Below, piece after piece: positions 7,381 to 14,092 of a stretch of DNA of 22,867 bases. The position numbers and the translations under genes are program-made. The first letter of the stretch is position 1; each line of letters begins with the position of its first letter. This stretch comes from an uncultured Dialister sp. GTDB taxonomy: Bacteria; Bacillota; Negativicutes; Veillonellales; Dialisteraceae. The notes beneath the pieces are model-generated. The model saw only the letters and a list, made by a program, of their open reading frames with translations. It ran no database searches and was not told where the DNA came from. The stretch spans positions 1 to 22,867 of the forward strand of contig UQRR01000028.1 of the NCBI GenBank assembly GCA_900543455.1. The letters are read 5' to 3'.

Positions 7381-7666
7381 GTTCAGGGGTCAGGGTTAGC
7401 CCGTGGGGCGGCTCGTCCACTGATTATGAATGAAAGCTTTGCGCGAATGAGGAATTAGGAATGAGGAATTAGGAATGATGGTGCGGCGCATAAAAAGCAG
7501 AAGCGCCGCGGAGTATAAATAGGGCGATGCCCGAAGGTGGTATTTAAGTCACCAGTCACTAGCTACCAGTCACTTGCGGCTCCTAATCCCTAGCCACTAA
7601 TCCCTAGCTACTAATCATCCCTGCTTTCAAACTTCAGGGTTAGCCCGACTACTTGAACCTTAACCC
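7381..7666 (+). repeat. Composite repeat mosaic, most complete copy
   Basis: All modules occur in order: GGTTCAGGGGTCAGGGTTAGCC, GTGGGGCGGCTCGTCC, CACTGATTATGAATG with AAAGCTTTG, GAATGAG/GAATTAG heptads (7445-7475), the GCGGCGCATAAAA...AGCGCCGCGGAG stem, GGGCGATGCCCGAAGGTGG, then TCACCAG/TCACTAG and CTAATCC/CTAGCTA heptads (7546-7615), and a second short GGTTAGCC unit. The far end supplies the TAG stop of scpA. It fills the space between scpA and the dehydrogenase leader. Confidence 0.85.
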
Positions 7667-8362
7667 CTAATCCCTCACGATTTCCAATCCCCCTGCCCCT
7701 TCGATCACTCTTGCCTCTCCAAGACGGATCAGTTCAAGGAGTGCCACGAGGGTAACGGCGAGGCGGAGGCGTGTCTTCAGCCGCCGGAAATACTGCGTGA
7801 AGTCCACACGGCGAAGTCGCGAGAGTGTCTCCTTCAGTGTCTCCATTTCCTGCTCCATCGACACCTCTTCGGGGGCGAGGATTTCTTCCTCCTCTTCATG
7901 GAGAGAGTCATAGAGCGAGAGAAAGGCGGCGCGCAGCTTCAAGAGGGAAATCCGCCCCTGATACAGCCCGCCCTTCATAGCCTCGGGCTCTTTCTTCCAG
8001 TACGGCCGCTCAGCTTCGATGAGCTCCTCGATGCGTCCCTTAATCTCCTTCATTCGCTTGAATTCTTCGAGCGACCGCGCGAGCTCGGCTCTCGGGTCTT
8101 CTGTCTCATCGGCCGCCTCCTGCCGCCGCTTCGGGAGCAGCATCCGCGACTTGATGAAGAGCAGCGTCGAGGCCATGGCGAAGAAACTGCTCGCCAGCTC
8201 CAGATCGAGCTCCTGCGCTTTCCGGAGATACGCGAGATACTGCTCGGTGATCTCATGGATCGGTATGTCATGGATATCGATCCGGTTCTTCGTCACAAGG
8301 TGCAACAAGAGATCCAGCGGTCCTTCGAAGACTGGAAGATTCACCTGATATTCTGTTTCGAT
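7667..8362 (-). CDS. scpA: Segregation and condensation protein A
   Basis: The kleisin subunit that bridges SMC heads and works with ScpB in chromosome compaction and segregation. FEGPLDLLLHLV near the N-terminus, DIHDIPIHEITEQYL and ATLLFIKSRMLLP are characteristic; the C-terminal winged helix is present. The conserved EYQV before FEGPLDLL is encoded, but the only in-frame GTG lies after it and lacks a ribosome site. AAGGAGG at 8371-8377 sits eight bases before an ATC at 8360-8362, which gives a 231-residue protein with the family-like N-terminus. An ATC start is rare, so a sequencing error or GTG start at 8344 (225 residues) remains possible. scpB is not next to it. The TAG stop is inside a GGGATTA heptad. 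Confidence 0.9.
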   Translation of the reverse strand: METEYQVNLPVFEGPLDLLLHLVTKNRIDIHDIPIHEITEQYLAYLRKAQELDLELASSFFAMASTLLFIKSRMLLPKRRQEAADETEDPRAELARSLEEFKRMKEIKGRIEELIEAERPYWKKEPEAMKGGLYQGRISLLKLRAAFLSLYDSLHEEEEEILAPEEVSMEQEMETLKETLSRLRRVDFTQYFRRLKTRLRLAVTLVALLELIRLGEARVIEGAGGLEIVRD

Positions 8363-8449
8363 CTCTCCCGCCTCCTTGCGCGCACGACCCCATCATGAAT
8401 GTACTCTATTATATTATCATAAATCGAATCGTTTGTTGATAGGATTATA

Positions 8450-9050
8450 GGTTCAGGGTTAGCCCATGGGCGTGCTGTTCCTTGATCGGGGATGAACGCT
8501 CTGCTCGAATTAGGAATGAAGGTGGCGGCTTCGCCGCGAATATAATATGGGGCGATGCCCGAAGGTCTTGAGGATAACAGGTTTCCCGTTTAGGGTTTAC
8601 AAACATAATCCGCCTGATCGCGAACGAAAAAGATTCGAGGGCTTCGCTCGAAATGACGACGGCGCGAAGCGCTATCAAAATTCTGCGGCGCTTTTGATTT
8701 TTATGCGCCGCACCACCACTCCTCACTCCTCACTCCAACTAGAGAGCCGAGCTTTCATTCATAATCAGTGGACGGAGCCGTCCCGGGGCTAACCCTGAAC
8801 CCATCAACCTGAAGTTTGAAAGCAGGGATGAGTAGCTAGCGACTAGTGACTTGTGACTGGTAGCTAGGGATTAGTGGCTAGGGATTAGGTTTGCGATTCG
8901 AGAAAACCGCCAGTTTCAAACCTCCGCGGCGCTTCCATGTTTTTATGCGCCGCACCACCATTTCTCATTTCTCATTTCTAATTTCTCATTCAAGTGAGGC
9001 TTTCATCCCCAATCAAGGGGCGACACGCCCCCAGGGCTAACCCTGCCCCC
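8450..9050. repeat. Back-to-back composite repeats, about 600 bp
   Basis: The longest gene-free stretch (8398-9089). 8450-8565 is a plus-orientation unit (GGTTCAGGG, TTAGCCC, GAATTAGGAATG, GGTGGCGGCTTCGCCGC, GGGCGATGCCCGAAGG). 8566-8690 differs and contains CGAACGAAAAAGATT and GCTCGAAATGACGA, with an inverted relative at 13668-13705. 8700-8800 and 8815-9050 are two minus-orientation units, each ending in the CAGTGGACGG or CAAGGGGCGACACGCCCC module; the second has heptads at 8826-8890 and TTTGCGATTCGAGAAAACCG. No gene is visible. Confidence 0.8.
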
Positions 9051-9057
9051 CAACTTA

Positions 9058-9066
9058 TGTTACAAT
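9058..9066 (+). promoter_or_regulatory. Extended -10 promoter of decarboxylase gene
   Basis: TGTTACAAT is a TGn extended -10 box, 24 bases upstream of the ATG. No -35 box is evident because the repeat ends just upstream, so the leader would be short. Confidence 0.45.
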
Positions 9067-9089
9067 ACCTCTAAAAGGAGCTGATACCC

Positions 9090-10895
9090 ATGAACGATTC
9101 CCACCACCTTCCCCCCTTCACGAAAGCACTTTTGAACTTTGCGAAAGAAGCGCGCGATGATTTCTGCACGCCGGGACACCACAGCGGCGCGCTGTTTGAA
9201 GAAATCCCCGAGGGACGCGCCTTTGTCTCTTCGCTCGGTGAAGGCGCTTTCACCGCGGACATCTCGGACTCTTCTTCTGTCATCGGTGATCCGTCCTCGC
9301 ACGAAGGCGTCTCGGGAGAAGCAGAAGCTCTCGCCGCGAGCGTATATGGCAGCGACCGCTGCTTCTTCATCTTAGGCGGCACCTCGACATCGAACCGCAT
9401 CGCGATCAGCGCACTCGTTTCCGAGGGCGACCTCATTCTTTTCGACAGGAATAACCACAAGTCCGCCTCGCAGGCCGCACTCGCCGCTGCCGGCGGACTT
9501 CCTGTCTACCTCGCCTCCGAGCGAAACGAAAGCGGCATCATCGGCGGACTGACGGAAGAAACGCTTGACCCCACGCGTCTTCGCGAGAAAGCGGCAAAGC
9601 TCTCGCCCGATGCAGGGAAAAAGCAGCGTCCCTACCGCCTTGCCTGCCTCCAGCTCTCTACCTATGACGGCCTCTTTCTGAATGCGAAAGAAATCCTTCG
9701 CCGCATCGGCCCCCTCTGTGACTACATTCTCTTCGACGGCGCGTGGGCCGGCTACGAAAATTTTCTCCCACTCCTTCAGGATTCTGCCGTCCTCACCTTC
9801 CCCCTGACGAAAGACGATCCCGGCATTCTCGTGACGCAGTCCGTCCACAAGCAGCTTGCCGGATTCTCTATGACGAGCCAGCTCCACAAGAAGGACAGCC
9901 ACCTGCGGGGGATGGCGCGCTACCTCGAGGATGATGTCCTGCAGGCCGCCTACCTCATGCACATATCGACCTCCCCTTACTATCCGCTCCTTGCAGGACT
10001 GGAAATGAATGCGTACCTCCACCAGAAGAAAGGAAGGGAGCTCTGGCAAAAAGCCGCGATCACGGCAACAGAGCTAAAGAGATCCATCCTCAAGCGCTGC
10101 CGCCTCCTCCGGCCCTTCACCGCTCCCATGGTGCGCGCCGCTTCCTGGGAAACCCATCCGACAGAAGAAATCCTCTCGGACCCCGCGTTCTTTGCGATTT
10201 CCCCCAAAGACACATGGCACGGCTTCTCCCATATCGCAGAAAACCTCTACCTCACAGACCCCTGCAAAGTGCTCCTCACGACCGGCCCCCTCCCCGCTCC
10301 GCTCCTCTCTCACTGGCTCGAAAGTCATCATGTGACCGCGGAGAAATCCGATTTCCACACCCTCCTCTTCCTCGTAGAACCAAGCGATAGGGAGGAGAAA
10401 TGGGAGCACCTCCTCTCGCTCTTCGAAGACTGTGAGGGCGCCTATGAAGACAATGCGCCGATGTCCGCCTTCGCGCCGGACGTCACCTGCCTTCCGGGCG
10501 AGGGACTGAAAGACTACTCCCTGCGCTACATGGATTTTCTGGAGAAAGAACAGGCTTCCCGTCTTTCGCAGACACTCTTCGCCGAAGATCATCTCCCGAA
10601 AGCCGCCCTCACCGGGCGAAGCGCCCATCAGGCCTTCCTTAGGGGAGAACGCGAGCGCGTCCCGCTTTGTGAAGCCAAAGGACGCGTATCGCTGGAAATG
10701 ATCCTCCCCTATCCTCCCGGCATCACTGTCTTGGAGCCCGGCGAGGTCTGGACGGATGAGGTACTTTCCTATTTCCTCTTCCTTCAGAAATACAGCAGTA
10801 CCTTCCCGGACTTTTCCCCCGAGATCCTCGGCGTGCATGGAAACGGAAATGACGCGTATGTATGGGTACTTAAGGAAACGCTGATTCAATCGTAG
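9090..10895 (+). CDS. Orn/Lys/Arg decarboxylase, wing domain absent
   Basis: A 601-residue PLP-dependent fold-type-I decarboxylase making putrescine, cadaverine or agmatine. Seen: FCTPGHHSG near the start, GGTSTSN (96-102), HKS (123-125), FDGAW with the PLP Asp216, and SVHKQLAGFS with the Schiff-base Lys254. The C-terminal domain has PYPPGITVLEPGE. Family members of the CadA/SpeF type are about 710-750 residues; this one starts directly at the PLP region and lacks the roughly 120-residue receiver-like N-terminal wing. Substrate cannot be told from sequence. Start: AAAAGGAG nine bases upstream. The last residues (ETLIQS) and the TAG stop are encoded by a MITE-like element inserted after VLK, so the native C-terminus has been replaced. 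Separate from speD, but in the same pathway. Confidence 0.9.
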   Translation: MNDSHHLPPFTKALLNFAKEARDDFCTPGHHSGALFEEIPEGRAFVSSLGEGAFTADISDSSSVIGDPSSHEGVSGEAEALAASVYGSDRCFFILGGTSTSNRIAISALVSEGDLILFDRNNHKSASQAALAAAGGLPVYLASERNESGIIGGLTEETLDPTRLREKAAKLSPDAGKKQRPYRLACLQLSTYDGLFLNAKEILRRIGPLCDYILFDGAWAGYENFLPLLQDSAVLTFPLTKDDPGILVTQSVHKQLAGFSMTSQLHKKDSHLRGMARYLEDDVLQAAYLMHISTSPYYPLLAGLEMNAYLHQKKGRELWQKAAITATELKRSILKRCRLLRPFTAPMVRAASWETHPTEEILSDPAFFAISPKDTWHGFSHIAENLYLTDPCKVLLTTGPLPAPLLSHWLESHHVTAEKSDFHTLLFLVEPSDREEKWEHLLSLFEDCEGAYEDNAPMSAFAPDVTCLPGEGLKDYSLRYMDFLEKEQASRLSQTLFAEDHLPKAALTGRSAHQAFLRGERERVPLCEAKGRVSLEMILPYPPGITVLEPGEVWTDEVLSYFLFLQKYSSTFPDFSPEILGVHGNGNDAYVWVLKETLIQS

Positions 10896-11032
10896 AGTCA
10901 GCTTTCACAAGAATTTTTATGCATAGCTTCGTCATAGCCTTCCTTAAATAGCTTGCTATTCGCGTCAGGTTATTCCTCGCCATGCATAAAAATTCAAGAG
11001 TAAAATCTGACAACGATTGAATCAGTGTTTCC
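10874..11032 (+). mobile_element. 159-bp palindromic MITE-like element, copy 2
   Basis: Ends GGAAACGCTGATTCAATCG and its partner CGATTGAATCAGTGTTTCC, flanked on both sides by TTAA. It has inserted in the 3' end of the decarboxylase gene and supplies that gene's final codons and stop. Relative to the other copies it carries A-to-C at 10887 and T-to-G at 11019, which pair with each other in the folded stem. Confidence 0.88.
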
Positions 11033-11073
11033 TTAAGGAGCAAGAAGAAGCGTGACCCGTCATCGTCTTCCTC

Positions 11074-11103
11074 TTGACAGCGCCCCCGTCCGCGCGGTAT
11101 CCT
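11074..11103 (+). promoter_or_regulatory. Promoter of trpEG
   Basis: TTGACA (11074-11079) matches the -35 consensus perfectly, and TATCCT (11098-11103) follows after 18 bases. The transcript would begin at about 11110, just ahead of the T-box structure. Confidence 0.65.
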
Positions 11104-11109
11104 ACAAAC

Positions 11110-11376
11110 AATCAAACCGTTGAAGCGGAGATCAAAGCAGGAGATGCGCGCACAGAGAGTCCTACCTGATGAGAATGGATCGAAGGCAGCCTGCCAAATG
11201 GACCGCAGAGGGCGCAGTGAAAGGGAGAGCCGAGTATCCTGCGACGTAAGGCATACGTCAGTTGCCGGAAGTATGCTGGTACTTCGCTAAGTGCATGTCG
11301 ATGACATGAATCAAGGTGGCACCGCGGATACACTCCGTCCTTGGCAAATCTTTTGCCGAGGACGGAGTTTTTTGTT
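11110..11376 (+). ncRNA. T-box leader, probably tRNA-Trp
   Basis: The conserved T-box AAGGTGGCACCGCG is at 11313-11326, and a strong terminator (CTCCGTCC and TTGGCAAA arms, 11333-11367, then six T) follows. A Stem I base forms between TGCGC (11145-11149) and GCGCA (11213-11217), with the AGAGAG kink-turn element just inside. A TGG at 11200-11202 on the 3' side is the candidate specifier for tRNA-Trp. The bulge base after TGG in the T-box is C, which pairs with G73, the usual discriminator of bacterial tRNA-Trp. Expected behaviour: uncharged tRNA-Trp stabilises the antiterminator and turns on trpEG. The specifier codon is inferred by eye, not from a full fold. Confidence 0.9.
11333..11373 (+). 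terminator. Regulated terminator of the T-box
   Basis: A long stem of CTCCGTCC with GGACGGAG and TTGGCAAA with TTTGCCGA, followed by TTTTTT. It is the off-state structure of the trpEG leader; the 11374-11502 stretch between it and trpE contains no other signal apart from the ribosome site. Confidence 0.9.
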
Positions 11377-11502
11377 TGGAGCAGAAACGGGTTCAGACGC
11401 AGCAAGAAGCCTTCCGGCTGTCACAAAAGACATGCCGCCCAAGCGCAAACGCTCCGCGGCATCTCCCGATCACCAGTCACGTTTTCTCAAAAAGGAGTCC
11501 CT

Positions 11503-12990
11503 ATGTATCCCTCTCTCTCTGAAATGAAAACCATCGCGAAGGATCGCTCGATCCGCCGCATACCGCTCTGCCATGAGATCATGGCAGATGCCTTCACGAC
11601 CATCGAAGTCATGCGCACGCTGCGTGCGACGAGCCATCACTGCTTCCTATTAGAAAGTGCAGAAAATAACCAGCCATGGAGCCGCTACTCCTTCCTTGGC
11701 TACGACCCATCGCTCGAGCTCACCTGCCTCAATGGACGCCTCCGCATCCGAAGCGGCGAAGAGGATCACATGACCGACGAGACCATCGTGCATGTCACGC
11801 ATCCGGGCATCGCCATCCGCAAGATCCTCGCAGACTGCAAAAGTCCGAAACTGCAGGGACTTCCCCCCTTCACCGGCGGCCTTGTCGGCTATTTCTCCTA
11901 CGACTATATCAAGTACGCCGAGCCTACACTACAGCTTGACAGCACCGAGAATGCCGATTTCCAAGACGTCGACCTCATGCTCTTTGACAAGCTCATCGTC
12001 TTTGATGCGTACAAACAGAAGCTCATCCTCATCGCAGGCGTCAGGACCGATGACCTTGAAGCCTCCTACGAAAGGGCCGGGTGCGAGATCCAAGAAATGG
12101 TGTCCCTCCTGAAGAGCGGGGCGCGTGCCGTCTTCAAGCCGCTCCACCTCGAGACGAAGCTCACTCCTGCGCACAATGAGGCAGAATTTTCCCGTATGGT
12201 CGAGCATGCCAAGCACCACATCTTCGAGGGCGACATTTTTCAGGTCGTCCTGTCAAATCCCCTGACCGCAAAAGCGACCGGCAGTCTCTTCGATGTCTAC
12301 CGCACGCTCCGCGTCCTGAACCCCTCGCCCTACATGTTCTACTTCGTAAGCGATGATGTAGAGATTGCCGGTGCCTCTCCCGAGACCCTTGCCAAGCTGG
12401 AAGATGGCACCCTCTATACCTTCCCGCTTGCCGGTACCCGTCCGAGAGGAAAAACAGAGGACGAAGACCGGCAGCTGGAAAAAGAGCTCCTTGCGGATGA
12501 GAAAGAGATCGCCGAACACAACATGCTCGTCGACCTCGGACGCAATGACCTCGGACGCGTCAGCGAGATCGGCTCCGTGAAAGTCACCCGCTACATGGAC
12601 ATTCTCCGCTACTCCCACGTCATGCACATCGGCTCCACCGTCGAAGGCCGCATCGCGAAGGGAAAAGACGCACTTGATGCCATCGACTCCGTCCTCCCTG
12701 CCGGGACCCTCTCCGGCGCGCCCAAGCTCTCCGCCTGCACCATCATCCAAAACGAAGAGAGCCGTAAGCGCGGCATCTACGGCGGCGCGATCGGATACCT
12801 GGATCTCTCGGGAAATATGGACACCTGCATCGGCATCCGCCTCGCCTATAAAAAGAATGACACCCTCTGCATCCAGTCCGGCGCTGGCCTCGTCGCTGAC
12901 AGCGTCCCCGCACGCGAATATCAGGAATGCATCAACAAAGCCAAAGCCATGGTGACGGCCATCGAAGCCGCCAAAGGAGGTCTGGAATGA
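11503..12990 (+). CDS. trpE: Anthranilate synthase component I
   Basis: A 495-residue chorismate-using enzyme that, with TrpG, makes anthranilate, the first step of tryptophan synthesis. Seen: LLES (49-52), the tryptophan feedback-inhibition motif, GGLVGYFSYD, and the chorismate-binding core with PLAGTRPRGKTEDED, LGRNDLGRVSEIGSV and AGTLSGAPK. Start: AAAGGAG upstream of ATG 11503; the frame runs further upstream into the T-box terminator but that part is leader. LLES and the Trp-type T-box favour TrpE over the similar PabB. It overlaps trpG by four bases (ATGA), so translation is coupled. trpD, trpC, trpF, trpB and trpA do not follow. Confidence 0.95.
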   Translation: MYPSLSEMKTIAKDRSIRRIPLCHEIMADAFTTIEVMRTLRATSHHCFLLESAENNQPWSRYSFLGYDPSLELTCLNGRLRIRSGEEDHMTDETIVHVTHPGIAIRKILADCKSPKLQGLPPFTGGLVGYFSYDYIKYAEPTLQLDSTENADFQDVDLMLFDKLIVFDAYKQKLILIAGVRTDDLEASYERAGCEIQEMVSLLKSGARAVFKPLHLETKLTPAHNEAEFSRMVEHAKHHIFEGDIFQVVLSNPLTAKATGSLFDVYRTLRVLNPSPYMFYFVSDDVEIAGASPETLAKLEDGTLYTFPLAGTRPRGKTEDEDRQLEKELLADEKEIAEHNMLVDLGRNDLGRVSEIGSVKVTRYMDILRYSHVMHIGSTVEGRIAKGKDALDAIDSVLPAGTLSGAPKLSACTIIQNEESRKRGIYGGAIGYLDLSGNMDTCIGIRLAYKKNDTLCIQSGAGLVADSVPAREYQECINKAKAMVTAIEAAKGGLE

Positions 12991-13568
12991 TACTTCTCAT
13001 CGATAACTACGACAGCTTTTCCTACAATCTCTACCAGCTCGCAGGCAGCCTCTATCCGGATATAAGAGTCATCCGCAACGACGCCTATACGCTGGAAGAA
13101 ATCGAAGCCATGCATCCCGAAGGACTCCTCCTCTCCCCCGGTCCAGGTCGTCCCGAGGATGCCGGCGTCACCGTCCCCTCGATCCCTTACTTTGCCGGAA
13201 AGCTCCCCATCCTCGGCGTCTGCCTTGGCCATCAGGCCATCTGTCAGGCCTTCGGTGCCACCATCACCTATGCGAAAGAGCTCGTCCACGGCAAAGCCTA
13301 TGACGTCATCCTCGATACGGAAAGTCCCCTCTTTTCCAACATGCCGCGCGTCATCAAGGCCGCCCGTTACCATTCCCTCGCCGCCGATCCCCAAACCATC
13401 CCGGACTGCCTGACCGTCACCGCCCGCACCCAAGACGGTGAGATCATGGCCGTCTCACACAAAGGCTATCCCATCTACGGCCTCCAGTTCCATCCCGAAT
13501 CCATCATGACCCCGATGGGCGGGAAGATACTCGAAAACTTCTTTGCCATCGCGGGGAGAAGTGACTAG
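12987..13568 (+). CDS. trpG: Anthranilate synthase glutamine amidotransferase
   Basis: A 193-residue class I glutamine amidotransferase that releases ammonia for TrpE. The catalytic triad is visible: Cys79 in GVCLGHQAI, and His169 and Glu171 in QFHPES; LSPGPGRPEDAG is the oxyanion region. Start: GGAGG before ATG 12987, overlapping the TGA of trpE. PabA-type amphibolic use with a PabB is possible, as PabA and TrpG cannot be separated by eye, but the operon argues for TrpG. The final Ser-Asp and the TAG stop are encoded by the first GTGACTA heptad of the following repeat array. No terminator hairpin follows directly. Confidence 0.94.
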   Translation: MILLIDNYDSFSYNLYQLAGSLYPDIRVIRNDAYTLEEIEAMHPEGLLLSPGPGRPEDAGVTVPSIPYFAGKLPILGVCLGHQAICQAFGATITYAKELVHGKAYDVILDTESPLFSNMPRVIKAARYHSLAADPQTIPDCLTVTARTQDGEIMAVSHKGYPIYGLQFHPESIMTPMGGKILENFFAIAGRSD

Positions 13569-13640
13569 TGACTAGTGGCTGGGGGCTGGGGATTAGGGAC
13601 TAGGAACTGGGGGTTAGTCACTAATCCCTAGCCACAGTAA
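13560..13640 (+). repeat. Heptad array following trpG
   Basis: AGTGACT, AGTGACT and AGTGGCT units, then GGGGGCTGGGGATTA variants and a short opposite-strand TAATCCC/TAGCCAC end. It starts inside the trpG coding frame and ends about 70 bases past the stop. Confidence 0.8.
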
Positions 13641-13659
13641 GATGTCCTCTTCCGTTTTC

Positions 13660-13820
13660 ACTCGCATCGTCATTTCGAGCGCAAGCGAGAAATCTTTTTC
13701 GTTCGTGGTTCATCGGTGATTGTTCACTATTCGTAAAATGGGAAACACCGTTATCCCATATAAGGGGATGAACGCATGCATGCAGAAAATCCCTCGACTA
13801 CGCTCGGGATGACGGGCTGA
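13660..13820. repeat. Intergenic repeat remnants, no gene
   Basis: 13668-13705 is an inverted relative of 8617-8660 (ATTTCGAGCGCAAGCGAGAAA, AATCTTTTTCGTTCG). 13738-13760 (GGGAAACACCGTTATCCC) relates to GGATAACAGGTTTCCC at 8571-8590. 13785-13815 holds AAATCCCTCGACTACGCTCG, related to 6086-6116. No reading frame with a ribosome site is present from 13569 to 14092. Confidence 0.55.
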
Positions 13821-13961
13821 GAAAAGAATCCCCCCAAAGACTGAAAGCAGGGATGCGGGATAGAGAATCGCTGGTAACTGGAAGACTGAGAAATATCAGA
13901 CATCTAACATCTCAATCGTGCATCGCTCCATATATGGCGGCGATGCCGTCACCTTTTCCCG

Positions 13962-14060
13962 TTGAACCCACTGAACCCTTTGAACCTCTTGAACCTCTTG
14001 AACCTCTTGAACCTCTTGAACCTCTTGAACCTCTTGAACCTCTTGAACCTCTTGAACCTA
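13962..14060. repeat. Tandem array of eleven 9-bp units
   Basis: Units are TTGAACCCA, CTGAACCCT, eight identical TTGAACCTC (13980-14051), then TTGAACCTA. The array abuts the U-tract of the thiC terminator. Nonamers of the same family occur at about 2896-2930 and 22670-22695, but only as two to four diverged units. Identical units suggest a recent slippage expansion. Confidence 0.95.
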
Positions 14061-14091
14061 AAAAGGCTGCGCCTTCCGGCGCAGCCTTTTC
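14058..14091 (-). terminator. thiC terminator
   Basis: On the minus strand AAAAGGCTGCGCC pairs with GGCGCAGCCTTTT around a GGAA/TTCC loop, then T residues. It starts right after the thiC stop. Confidence 0.9.
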
Positions 14092-14092
14092 A

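Noticed and set aside
10870..11115. Minus-strand open frame across MITE copy 2
   Set aside because: It spans the element and the trpEG promoter, has no ribosome site and shares only element-encoded residues with the other copy.
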